Positions 11,915-21,914 of a stretch of 64,000 bases of DNA are shown piece after piece (positions within the stretch are counted from its first letter, which is position 1; each line of letters opens with the position of its first letter). The translations under genes were made by a program, and so were the position numbers. A model generated the notes under the pieces. That model saw nothing but the letters and a program-made list of their open reading frames with translations, was not told the origin of the DNA and did not search any database. The stretch is from Micropterix aruncella. Its lineage: Eukaryota; Arthropoda; Insecta; Lepidoptera; Micropterigidae. The stretch lies in NCBI GenBank assembly GCA_944548615.1, contig OX155961.1, positions 27,165,460 to 27,229,459 of the forward strand, given 5' to 3'.

Positions 11915-12021
11915 GCACCTCCGATCAAATAGAGTTATAACTTGAAAAATTCAAATTGTGGTGTTCCTTTATAAAAATTATCGCCATTTCTCAAGTTGTA
12001 ACTCTCTGTGATCGGAGGTGC
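11915..12021. repeat. Small foldback with about 35-bp arms
   Basis: The left arm starts GCACCTCCGATCAAATAGAG and continues TTATAACTTGA. The right arm, reverse-complemented, starts GCACCTCCGATCACAGAGAG and continues TTACAACTTGA. The loop is about 35 bp. The perfect outer ends suggest terminal inverted repeats of a tiny MITE. No duplication was identified. Confidence 0.65.
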
Positions 12022-12246
12022 TATATATAAAGCTTCAATTTAACCGCTGAAATGCTAATACCACAGATCGGTATTTTTTCCGTTGCGATAACTCGCGGGC
12101 GGCCGAAATCTGTATTTTTGCAATTATGTAATTATATGAAGAAAAAAAAGTCGGCTGTATGTAGGTATGCGTGCCCTAACATCCCGTACCTACTAATAAA
12201 TGTTCGAGGGTTGAAAACATGCCGTTTTTGGTTTCATTCCCATGTC
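12022..12246. other. Short spacer, nothing recognised
   Basis: AT-rich sequence between the foldback and the 660 copy. An open frame at 12052-12249 has no motif. Confidence 0.3.
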
Positions 12247-12260
12247 TAGCTTTCTAAGGG

Positions 12261-12927
12261 CCAGATAAGGGGCCCATGATGAGGTGGCCACGATGACCCA
12301 TGTGTTCACGGTCGGTCACACTCACGGGTCAACACCCATCCGATGGCCTCCACGTATGGGGTGCGAACCTGGGTAGGACACTGGGTCAACCAGTCTCCCC
12401 TGGGGATCAAACCTCTGGCGCTCCTGGACGGTCTGCGCACCGAGCGGCGCAAGCCAATCGATTGTGCTCTCCGACTAACAGTCGGGGGAGTCTGGGAACT
12501 GTATTGTTTCCTATAGAGCGGGGGTGGTTGCCTACATTACGGCGACTGCTTTTGAAATGACCATTGGCCATCCGATCCCGGTTCAGAGTCGGGCAAAGGA
12601 CGCCTTGGTCCGCGATAGATTCGGTGCACACCGTTTCACCGCTTCGTAAGGGAGAGGACCGCGCAAGCGACCTCGAACTCGGAACCAATCGAGAGACCGG
12701 AGAAATCTGGTCACAATTGGAAGCAAGGGCGCGAGTGTCGGCCCGCCAGGTAACATTACTGGCTATCTCGCGGTAAAGGCGTTGGCTTCTTGCGGGTTGT
12801 GACGTAGCTGGACGTTGGATTGTTCTGTCTAAAGTCTTCTACGTTCACTGCAGGGCGACAGAACGAAAAAATCGTTAAAACGTCCTGTGGTGACGGGGTC
12901 GCCCGTTGTAGTTGACACCGCAAGTTG
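12261..12927 (-). repeat. 660-family element, minus strand, with exact 14-bp duplication
   Basis: Full-length inverted copy. Its 3' end (GGGGCCCATGATG on the plus strand) is at the left, and the hairpin end ACGGG(G)TCGCCCGT followed by GTTGACACCGC is at the right. TAGCTTTCTAAGGG occurs exactly at 12247-12260 and again at 12928-12941, which fixes the insertion and a 14-bp target duplication. Open frames 12300-12560 and 12564-12776 (plus) and 12407-12688 (minus) lie inside and are not claimed as genes. Confidence 0.85.
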
Positions 12928-12941
12928 TAGCTTTCTAAGGG

Positions 12942-14992
12942 TAAAAAAATAATTCACATATTTACATTGATAATATTTTTTATGGAAACTCCAAGTCGGC
13001 CATTTTGGATTTCACACCACTCGTTTATTCTACTACTTTCAGATAGCATGTTTATATTTTTATCATCCTTATAAATTCCTATAACTTTGGTATGAAGGAA
13101 AATTACTACCTACGCCTGAAATCTCAATTTTGGCCAGCTGGTCCATGGATTAGTAGATGTTGGCCAGAGTTCACCTATCCATATAAATTACCTGATGGTC
13201 TCTCAATAGCGGTGATTACCGTGGCGAAGGGCGTCACGGGTACATGACCGCTGTCATCGGGTAAAGGTTCGCGTAAGCAACTTAACACTGTAACTATTCT
13301 AGTGGACGTAGTAATCCAGAAAGTGAGTGGGCGAGGGATCCCCACTGACTTGCAAGTGCTTTTGCTGTTTTAGAAAGGCATGGCAGAACTAGATCAGAAG
13401 ATTGAAAGTAAGTATGTTTATATCGAAACTCCTTTCCGGGTGTACAAATCTTACATTCATAGTTTTACAATAATTTTGTATTATTTTATCCTATTTTAAA
13501 TTAAAATCAGTACAAAATTCATTAAAAAAAATATTGGATATCATAATAACGATAAAATTACTTTTAAATCAATAGAAACCATTCAAAAAGAAAGTCGCCA
13601 TTATATTAATGATAAAATAAAAATATCATCATATAATCACAAAAATAATAAAATGAAAGTCCAAAAAAAGTGAGGAAGGGCAAAATAAACAAATAGGTTT
13701 CAATAGGCTAAGGTTTTAGAGACAACAAATAATAATATTATCTAGAAACGAAAAACAATGTCATCTCAATAAAAATCACTATACCATTAAATAATTAGCC
13801 ATCATATTAATATTCAAAAAAGGCTGTACAAATACACAATTCAATTATTATAAAGAATATAAAAAATAATCTAAATGCAATTCAATGGAAATAAGAAACG
13901 GAAAAAAATAGACCGGAGAGATGATCACACAGTTTGGAACAATTAAAATTTGTGAGTTAAAAACTCACTCAAATTATATAAACATTTTAACAAAAATATC
14001 GTTTAGTCTGTTTTTATATTCAATATAATTTTCGATATCTTTTATATTTTCTATTAGCTTGGTATAATAATTTATATACTTCATATACTTCATAATAATA
14101 TACATATACTTGTCTTCATCTCAAATTCTTTGCGACTCGTCTCAGTGCGACAGGACCGTTAAAACCTACTGGAATAGTGGAAACTCGCTCTGAGAATGGA
14201 TATAATTTCTGCAGCTGTCTTCTCTCCTGAAGCTGCTGCATGGAAGAGATAATAGTGTACTTTTTCGATGACACTTCCTTAGGTTTTGATGTCAAAATGT
14301 CTGTAAAATCGGCGTGGTAGGCATGTCAAATTTTACGATACAAAGAAATTATGATAGATTTCATGAGACGATAACTCGGTGAGTAATGACCCGAAGGCAA
14401 CCAACCGACTAAGTAAATACAGATAGCTTACCCGCGTAAGATCCTATAAACCGTTAACTTTTATAGTTAACGATGCTGTGGCGTTAATGGAGAGAGACGG
14501 AAATATAGAGGTACGCATACCTTGGGGGCTACAGGTAGAATACCGATCGAGGTGTCTTTGGAAAGCGACTGATAAGCTCTCTTTGAACCTGAAGCGATAT
14601 TGTGTTCAACAATAACAGTTTGTTTTTTATTTCTTAAATTTGAAAAATCTAAATTTTTTGGCAAAAAATATTTTTCATTACAGTAAAGTTACAGATAGTA
14701 AGTACGTGGTATAGTATTTGCAAAATAAGTTTAAATATATCTAATTTAAAATCCTATGAATGACTATCCCCCCGAATATCAGAGGTGTATAATCGCTCTC
14801 TATTGTCAAGCCTCTAATAAAAACCTTGCTTCTATCCTTTTTCCTTTGACTGCGAATTGTTTTATTTATTCTTATGTATATTTATTTTGTATCAGCTCTT
14901 TTATAGGTAATTTAATAACAATATATTTTTGTACGCTTATTTTTAAATTGGTAAAGGATTATGCGTTTGTGTGTGTGTAAATTAGTATAGCG
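12942..14992. other. About 2 kb without a recognisable gene
   Basis: 12960-13400 is mixed-composition sequence. 13440-14110 is strongly AT-rich and A-rich. 14110-14760 is unique and moderately balanced, 14760-14990 is AT-rich. Frames at 14467-14664 (minus) and 14756-14980 (plus) have no domain. No repeat partner was noticed inside this window. Confidence 0.35.
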
Positions 14993-14996
14993 TATA

Positions 14997-15119
14997 GTGT
15001 TTGCAGCGTCCGTAGCCGCGTCGACACCGGTTCTCCTCGTTGTTACCTAAGTTAAGCAGCGTTGGGCGCGGTCAATATTGGGATGGGTGACTGCCTGAGT
15101 GTTTGACTGCGAGATGCTA
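14997..15119 (+). ncRNA. 5S rRNA-derived sequence (pseudogene or SINE3-type head)
   Basis: The blocks CACCGGTTCTC, AAGTTAAGCAGCGTTGGGCG and GGGATGGGTGACTGCC occur in the order and spacing of 5S rRNA loops and of its internal RNA polymerase III promoter (A box and C box). The 5' third and the 3' end are diverged and no longer pair well, and no T-run terminator follows. It therefore looks like a decayed 5S pseudogene or the head of a 5S-derived SINE rather than a working 5S gene. About 170 bp of non-5S sequence with an A-rich stretch (15195-15210) follows, which would fit a SINE body. Confidence 0.75.
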
Positions 15120-15300
15120 TAAATGCCCATCTAGAAGATGTTGCCTTCAGGCAAAACGGCGGGTTTCACGAAAAAGCACCAGCCTTGTGGGTGAAAAAAA
15201 ATAAATAACCGGGCAACTCACAAATAACGCTGGTGGGATGTAAGAGATCGCCGTGTTATGAACCGCAATTATTTAAAACTGTAATATTATTTTATTTAAT
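15120..15300 (+). repeat. Possible body of the 5S-derived SINE
   Basis: Sequence downstream of the 5S-like head, with GGTGAAAAAAAATAAATAAC at 15190-15209 and then about 80 bp without a clear tail. No second copy is present in the window, so membership of one element is inferred from position only. Confidence 0.3.
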
Positions 15301-15389
15301 CCGACTGATGTGACCCATCCATCATTGGATGCAAGGCTACCCTTGGCGGAATGTGAGCGATCCAATATTGGATATGAAATCCAATATAA

Positions 15390-15470
15390 ACTATCACACG
15401 CAGAAGTGACGGCTGAATTTTTACCCCGCGATAAGAGGGTTACCCCGCGATCTTTACCCCGCGATCAAGT
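15390..15470 (+). repeat. TTACCCCGCGAT short repeats next to a TTAA-F end
   Basis: TTACCCCGCGAT occurs three times between 15420 and 15466. The preceding GTGACGGCTGAATTTTTAC resembles the right end of TTAA-F at 19265-19285 (GTGATAGCTGAATTTTTAC), so this is a fragment of that end with a small local expansion. Confidence 0.5.
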
Positions 15471-15661
15471 TGTTACAGTAAACGTACAGACAGTAAATAG
15501 ATGATGTATTTGCAATTGCATATTATTAGAGATGAGTATTTGCAAAACCTATATATATACAAATCAAATCTACTATTTAATTTAATGTTTATAACGCCTG
15601 CATGAACAACAGAAGTAACATGAGCACGTCGATAATAGTTAAAAGGGGAAAAAATGGATAT

Positions 15662-16389
15662 TTAACCCGTTGAGTATGAGTCAACCAAATCTGGTCGCGA
15701 AACAATTATCCGTTGAGTACGAGTCGACCAAAGAAATTTGTTAAAGAGGGCGATATTTAACACTTAATATTTAAAATTTAATAATTATTATTATTTAAAA
15801 TTTATTACTTATTATCTACTGTTTGCACTTGTACTTATTCATACCAACGTACCTGTCTCAACTTCAAATATCGTACGGGTAAATTTGTTAAATACGTGGA
15901 CACCCATCAACATAATGTATTTTTTTTCCTATGTTCCTCCTTCCCTTCCTGGTCCCTCCCTTCCTATCCTCTTTCTTTTCTCGTTTTTTTTCTGTCTCTT
16001 ATCATTTAGATAATCTTGATGTTAACATTTAGTGGAAAATTGTCTCTGGTGTAATTTTTATATCTATCTTGTTTGGCTACTTACTTTTATACACTGTTAT
16101 TTTCCTGAATAAAAGAAAATAAAAAATAGAAAATAAATCTGGTCGCGCGTTTTTTTCACTTCTTTGACGTTCTCATATTTATTCATAATTATCTAATTAT
16201 TTTACAAAATGATATTTCAATATTCTATATTCGAAATTTCAATGCAATCATTGTGCAGTTGTTCTTTTTATGATTGGTGTAGTAGTTTCGTAGTTATAGT
16301 ACTTTAAGTCGAGCGCCGTTGATGTCGCCGAAAATCCTGCAAAAGAGACAGATGCATCCATGAAAATACCCATTTACTCCAAGGGTTAA
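15662..16389 (+). mobile_element. TTAA-F element, 728 bp, with an internal insertion
   Basis: Bounded by TTAA at 15662-15665 and 16386-16389. The left end reads TTAACCCGTTGAGTATGAG and the right end, read inward, TTAACCCTTGGAGTAAAT, a clear inverted pair. The right half (TTTCAATGCAATCATTG near 16238) matches copies at 19122, 28370 and 59766. A 434-bp segment (15700-16132) ending in AAAATAAAAAATAGAAAATA is flanked by the exact 13-mer AAATCTGGTCGCG at 15687-15699 and 16133-16145, suggesting a retroposed insertion inside the element. TTAA and CCC ends suggest piggyBac-type mobilisation. Confidence 0.65.
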
Positions 16390-17520
16390 AGCAAAACTAT
16401 ATTTCGAATAATGTTTATAATATATAACATAATATATAGGTATGGTATAATATAATATATAGGTATGGTATATTATAATAAAGTGATGTAATACAGTAGG
16501 ATATCAGTCAGTTAAATGTTGAGAATTCGAAGATGGATTAGATTTGATGGAATCATTAAGTACCTACGGCTTATCAATCTAATAATATCAAAATGAAATT
16601 AAATATGAACAGAGAGGAAATAAATGGCTATCAAAAGAAAGAAGGGCTCGAGAGAAATGCAACAAGTCCTCAAAATACCAGCACCAGCATTTCAGCATAT
16701 ATGACACTATAAAAGGTAAGTATCGAAGAAAAGGGTAATAGAAACGGTGGAATTTAATAGAGTTATTGGAGCTCCGAAGAAGATTAGCGACGGATGAAAA
16801 TTAGACTGCCTTAGATTGATCAGCGGGGCAACTTCGGCTTATGCGTGTGATTATCTTGAAGTGTGTCGACAAAGAGGGTAGTTTTTAAGATGTTATGATG
16901 GAATCACGTAGAGCGGTCCATTTTTTCTATAAAATGTTTGTTAAAGTGTTTCATGCAGGTCGAATCAATGTCTATAGTAAAAAAGACGGTTACAACTTGT
17001 TGGGAAATGCTGTTTATTTTATTGCATTTGATAACACTTTTATCAAATAAGATTTCCTTGACTATCATATATCTTTAAATTTCGCTGTCTTACCAAAACT
17101 TGTTTGTTTTTTTTAATAAAATAACTAATTCAACATTTATCTCGATTCCACAATTTAGATCTGATGATGCCTAATCGTCGCAGGTATTTAATTACAGCCT
17201 AGAACGCGTGTCGCCGCGGTCTCGATGGCCCGAAGCGAGACTCGACCCGGTCTCTAAATCTTTTTAAGAGTCGTGTGACATAATAATAACACGGTATGGA
17301 CGTCATTCCGAAAGAGAGGGGGGACGGCCGACAATTTGGGAAGGAAATATTTCTTAATCGTCGCCCAGAGCGGAGCCATTTTAGACAAAGGTCGCTCGCG
17401 AAATCACAGACTGCGACGCGGCCAGTCGAGAATTACAGAAACTGGTCTCTTTCGGTAGACTCCGCGCCTGGGGGCGTGTAAAGTTTGTTACGGTTGGGAA
17501 ATAAATGTTGATTGGCAAAA
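16390..17520. other. No gene recognised
   Basis: A short AT-rich duplication (TATATAGGTATGGTATA) lies at 16435-16475. The rest is unique in this window. 17160-17480 is GC-balanced and CpG-containing, and the frame at 17296-17481 has no motif. Confidence 0.35.
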
Positions 17521-17524
17521 GTAT

Positions 17525-18050
17525 AAAAGGTAAATCGAAGACTATCGCGGTTGATTGACATTATAAATAAGATAAAACGAATGTACCGCATGGATTTGTA
17601 GCACCCGACGTTCCCGTGGCCCGGTAGCATAGTGGTTAGGTCGCCTGATCTTGTAAGTTTCCGGGTTCGATCCCCGGCTGGGTTACCATTTTCGTTGAGA
17701 TAAAATAAACTTAATTGCATTTCAATTATGTCTATCAAATGCAATATCAAGACACACACTTACACACATGTTACACACACATACACATATACATAGAAAA
17801 CATTTCATAGTAGGGTCGGTTGTAAGAGATTGTCATATATAAGCAATAAATACGCCCGTTCTGAAATTTCACATTAAAGAGTAGACACACGTTTCGCGAT
17901 GTTGCAACCGTCGCTGTCCAGGGTGAACTGGACAGGGTAGTCTACCCCGGACAACGGCGTTTGCAACATCAACGAAACGTCGGGTGCTACAAACTTCACG
18001 CGGTAAAGTCGTTTTGACTTATTTCTAACAATACACCGAGAAAATATAAC
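17525..18050. mobile_element. Foldback MITE, split by a SINE
   Basis: The left arm (17525-17612) carries TCGAAGACTATCGCGGTTG, AAAACGAA and GTAGCACCCGACGTT. The right arm (17881-18050) carries AACGTCGGGTGCTACAAAC, TTCACGCGG and CGTTTT in inverse order. The same palindrome without an insertion is at 29113-29285. The SINE at 17613-17880 interrupts the left arm. Confidence 0.72.
17613..17880 (+). mobile_element. tRNA-derived SINE, copy 1
   Basis: The head has an A-box-like GTAGCATAGTGGTTAGG (17624-17640) and a B box GGTTCGATCCC (17664-17674), the RNA polymerase III promoter pair of a tRNA. The tail holds CACACACTTACACACATGTT, TAGTAGGGT and GTAAGAGATTGTCATAT and ends ATTAAAGA. A second copy is at 34187-34483 and a head fragment at 54777. 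Imperfect flanking repeats (GTAGCACCCGACGTT at 17598-17612 and GTAGACACACGTTT at 17881-17894) are the likely target duplication. It is a SINE, not a tRNA gene: the head does not fold as a full cloverleaf and is joined to a repeated body. Confidence 0.85.
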
Positions 18051-18059
18051 AGTGTAACA

Positions 18060-18445
18060 CACGGAATATGCATGTTTCAACAAGGATCATATGTATTAAT
18101 TAACATGTCGCGTAACGGTGTTGACGTAACGATAGTTATCGTAACGTAATGTTAAAACCCAATATTATTTTAATATGTCGACCTTGGGATGTCGTTTCTA
18201 ACATGACACCGTGTAGTAGTATACGTACGGTTATAGTCAGACACATGAATCATATTAAAACTACAGTATACTGTTATTTCCGTATTAACCGTAAGGAAAA
18301 TATTGATACATATGATCGTGTAATGGAGTTTCAAAAAAATCCTTGTAATTCAACAAAAATACGATTTAACCATCGCGATCCTTTATAAAACCGTAATAAC
18401 AAAATATTAATATAAGAATCAATCCAATAATTTCCTCAGTGTTGG
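18060..18445 (+). repeat. Family G, copy 1
   Basis: Runs from GCATGTTTCAACAAGGATCA through CGTAACGGTGTT, GACCTTGGGAT, AGTAGTATACGTACGGTTAT and GGAGTTTCAA to TTTCCTCAGTGT. The second copy at 57917-57948 plus 58826-59180 shows the same blocks and is split by a LINE. No coding content or ends typical of a named class were recognised. Confidence 0.7.
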
Positions 18446-18454
18446 TATATGTCC

Positions 18455-18560
18455 TGTCTATCCTAAACAATAGGCGTTGCAACATCGCCGAAACATGGGT
18501 GCTACAAACTTCATGCGGTAATTTCGTTTTACCTTATTTATAATATCCAAACAAACGCGA
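18455..18560. repeat. Foldback-family single arm
   Basis: CAATAGGCGTTGCAACATCG, GAAACATGGGTGCTACAAAC and TTCATGCGGTAATTTCGTTT repeat one arm of the foldback at 29113. The other arm is absent. Confidence 0.6.
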
Positions 18561-18830
18561 TAGCCATCAATTTCTTACAATAGGTAAGCAGCTACGAATA
18601 AAGTAAAGCCCCTTGAAGTATTAATCAAAATAACAGAAAAATAAGTCTCTAGAAATAACGACGTTTAAGAAAATAAAACAAGCGATTCATCGGTAACATA
18701 AAAATTAGAATCCAAAGAAGAATTCTTTTACGATTAATTTGAAGACAATCTTCCTGAGTTCAACGTGTTTCGTATTTAAAACAGTTACAAAATAAACGAT
18801 TACCGGTAACTCCCTAACATCCCTTGCGGG
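18561..18830. other. Short AT-rich spacer
   Basis: No gene or repeat recognised. It contains the left CTTGCGGG duplication of the hAT MITE at 18823-18830. Confidence 0.35.
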
Positions 18831-19082
18831 CAAGGGCGGTCCTAGCCTTACATTTTGGGGGGGTCAGAGTTATGGCCTTAAGGTTTGGGGGGGGTCGCCG
18901 TTATGGGCGATGAGATTGGTTTAACGGTTTGTAAATAAAACAAAGTTCCCCTTTATTATACAATAATTTATTTATGGAAACAAGTGTATTTACATAAGGA
19001 GCTTATTATAAGCCATATATTTAAGATTTGGGGGGGGTCATGGCCCCCTTGACCCCCCCCCCCCCCCCTGGGATTGCCCTTG
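18831..19082. mobile_element. hAT-type MITE, 252 bp, exact 8-bp duplication
   Basis: The ends are CAAGGGCGGTCCTAG on the left and, reverse-complemented, CAAGGGCAATCCCAGG on the right. CTTGCGGG is duplicated exactly at 18823-18830 and 19083-19090, the 8-bp size typical of the hAT superfamily. Runs of 7-8 G on the left and 16 C near 19053-19068 lie just inside the ends. The interior is AT-rich with no transposase. Confidence 0.85.
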
Positions 19083-19114
19083 CTTGCGGGACCAACGGCC
19101 GACTCCCCCAATTT

Positions 19115-19304
19115 CCAGGTTATATTGTTTTATATGTCAAATTTCAATGCGATCATTTTACAGTAATTTTTTTTATGATCCGTATAGTGGTTTATAAGTT
19201 ATGGTCGTTTGTATCAAGGTCGTCGACTCGCGTCGATTTTACGCGCGAAAATGTCGCGGGCAAAAGTGATAGCTGAATTTTTACTTCGCGAGAGGAGGGG
19301 TTAA
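19115..19304 (+). repeat. TTAA-F right-half copy
   Basis: TGTCAAATTTCAATGCGATC, TTTTTATGATCCGTATAGTG, TTATGGTCGTTTGTA and GCGAGAGGAGGGGTTAA match the inverted copy at 59766-60108. The right end keeps TTAA at 19301-19304. The left half is missing. Confidence 0.65.
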
Positions 19305-20205
19305 CTAATATATTATAGATCCGTGGTGTTAATCAATCCAATATTTTTGCTCAACGTGATTCTACTTATAATCAAGCATGCTTCAATTTAAGCACATACT
19401 ATATAAACCAAAGTCTATCTTTATCACATTGACTATTATAGTTTAAGACTATTTTCACATTTCTTTGATGTTCGTTTCATTTTCTATCTTATTGAAAACA
19501 AACTTGAAATTTGTGCTTTTTTTGAGCAATAAATTGGCATTAATTAATAGAATTTGACACACTTTTTTGACGTTTCTTTCTTTTCTGGTTTGTGTGTTCA
19601 ATGGCTTATTCACAGGGATATCATAGATATTGACATTCGCCAGTCTCTACTATATGAAAAATATATCCTAAATAAATCGGAGTGTATAAAATTGAAAAAA
19701 AATACCTATTACGTATACAATAATATTACCTCAAAAATATTGACATCTGGTTTCTTTAATGGTTCTTTCCATTGAAGCTTACAGATTTTTTCGGAAAGTA
19801 GCAATAAGATAAAATATAGTATTATTTATGTACGCAAAATTGAATAAACATTTTAGGCTTTATTTTTATCTATGTTTTTGCAACTGTCGAAAAAATGGAA
19901 AAAAAAAAGAATTACAATTTGAAACTGAAAATAGACTAATCTCTATATCTCATAACCTGGTTTTCAGGCCAAACCTATCATTGGTTGGTACCACTATTTA
20001 ATGAAATTAAAATAAATGATTCAAAATCAAATAAACCCAAAATAAAAATAAAACATTTTGAATAATCGCAATCAAAATAATCCACGTCAAATATTCATGA
20101 ATCAAATTTCAAAAAAGAATTTAAAAACAACTATAAAAATCCAATTGACTAGAAATCATTCTAAAAAAACTTGCCTTTCTAGAAATCTTCTTTTAATAAC
20201 ATTTA
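19305..20205. other. AT-rich, no gene recognised
   Basis: A-rich and T-rich sequence. The frame at 19554-19775 has no motif. Many AAAT/AAAAT words between 19980 and 20160 look like decayed low-complexity sequence. Confidence 0.35.
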
Positions 20206-20520
20206 TTTATTTATTTATTTAAGTAATTCAAGACTAATTTAAAACAATTTTATCTTAGGAACTATGCATTAAATATTTGAAACATTGAATAAACAGCAGA
20301 AAATGAATACATAGCAAAGTCCAGTGACAACGCCACCTAACTAGGCCGGGACCTGTTCTAAGGTGAACGTTTAATTTTTTGCGTGCTTGTTCATAATTGT
20401 GATTATTACAAAAAACAAAATATTTTTGTAACAAAAAAAATAAAAATTTAAAAAAAAATTGTCGTAATGGTATTGTAGTGGTTCTTGAATATTTCAATTG
20501 ATCTCGATTGCAATTTATTT
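20206..20520 (-). repeat. LINE 3' untranslated end (minus strand)
   Basis: TTTATTTATTTATTTATTTA at 20205-20221 is the complement of an AAAT tail, as at 10682 and 24675. The adjoining sequence is non-coding 3' untranslated type. No ORF2 motif was found upstream, so only the end is called. Confidence 0.45.
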
Positions 20521-21345
20521 CCAGGCGATTTCATACAACCGCAGAATAATAAGAGAAACCTCACTGAGAATTTTGTGGTTTTGTGTTTGGGAACAATTTT
20601 TGACTTTGACTTCAGAATTGTTTGCGTCTAGCTTGTTTGAATGCGCCAGCGACTTCCAGCGTGATTAAGCGCGTCAATCATTACGGAGGACATGGTTGGG
20701 GACGAGCACGGGGCAGCAGAATTACGGTGATTACGTAAAATAATGACAACGGTCATGGCGAGCGTGCTGTATCCATCTCAGCCCCTGCGGCGCCCTCAGC
20801 GAACCACTCTTTATAACCCACCGCAAAACGCCGCGCGCCCGTCCCCAAAATTAAATAGTTAAAGTGCGGGAGCCAATTGCAGATTACCCCACATCGTCGG
20901 GAACACGAACCTACCCAATCTGAGTCGAAACTCTAAGCATTAGTAAATTAATATTATCCGAGGGGCCTCAGGGGATGAAGCAACCATAAATTAGGCAAAA
21001 CAGATATGTTACTCAATGGGCTCGATTGCGTTTCTCTTGAACTAAATATAAATCTCTTGGACGGAAATTAGTTCACGTGAACGAGACAGCGCAGAACGTC
21101 AGAGCGGAATGTGAAATGAACGGTTGTCACTCTTCCGCATTAAAACTACCCACCAGCAGCTAAATCTAACACCGCACGAAATGTATTCAAACTTATTTGG
21201 GCATCTATAAGTTAGACAGATAGTTTTGGTGCAGAAAAATCGACGATAGTTAATTTCATATTCCGTTCTAACGTATTGTATCGTTTGGTAAAACCAAGTT
21301 CCTATGCTCACGAAGAAACGCAATCGGGCATAATACACAGTTTTT
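20521..21345. other. Unique, GC-balanced segment
   Basis: Positions 20630-21100 are not repeated in the window and are more GC-rich than neighbours. TTTATAACCCACCGC near 20810 resembles a TATA region, but no coding exon is visible. The phrase AAAATTAAATAGTT (20850) recurs at 23957. It could be non-coding regulatory DNA of a distant gene. Confidence 0.3.
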
Positions 21346-21914
21346 AAGCTATTGCATAGCTTTTATCGCGGGCCTTAGGCCAGCGCGGCGACCGAATGAA
21401 GAAATTTCTTAACGAAAAAAATGATTTTAAACTGATAATTACGTCTAAACGAGTACTGCTTACGATTCGAAAAAAATATATGTTAAATAAGAACATTTTC
21501 CTAATATTCTTAGCTTTGAATATTTTAGATTTTCTTTATATTACATAGTGTAATTAATTTGTGAAATTAGGTCTAACCGAACACAAAAACGACTACTACG
21601 CAAATACTATCTGGCGTATTATTATGAAACCTTCACCATTTTATAGATAATTTAATTATCTATCTTTTTATCTACGTTTTTTTTGAATAATCCGTTTTTT
21701 TGCTTTATCGAATAAAAAATTCGTGCGCGGCGCTCTATCGGAAGACGTTTAAATTATTATTCCGAATCATTTGCTTCCGCAGCCGCAAATGATACGGAAT
21801 AATTTCAACGTTTTCCGATAGAGCGCAGTTATCTGATATCAGAAAAAATAAAATTTATAAAATGAATAAATAATTATAATTGCATAAGTTGTTAAAAATG
21901 CTATGCAATAGCTT
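21346..21914. mobile_element. Inverted-repeat element with a central hairpin
   Basis: AAGCTATTGCATAGC (21346-21360) and its exact complement GCTATGCAATAGCTT (21900-21914) bound the segment. Inside, 21730-21774 and 21785-21826 form long near-perfect arms (GCGCTCTATCGGAAGACGTT against GCGCTCTATCGGAAAACGTT) around a 10-nt loop. The structure fits a foldback MITE. A Pol II hairpin transcript is a less likely alternative. Confidence 0.6.

Noticed and set aside
12300..12776. Open frames in 660 copies (also at 7525, 52089, 52559, 53112, 53384, 53648, 62991)
   Set aside because: Frames are open on both strands of GC-rich sequence, differ in length between copies, and show no motif; this fits composition rather than coding.
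14997..15119. Functional 5S rRNA gene
   Set aside because: The 5' third and 3' end are diverged, no T terminator follows, and it is a single copy here.
17613..17690. Functional tRNA gene
   Set aside because: A and B boxes are present, but the cloverleaf is poor and the head is attached to a body repeated at 34187.
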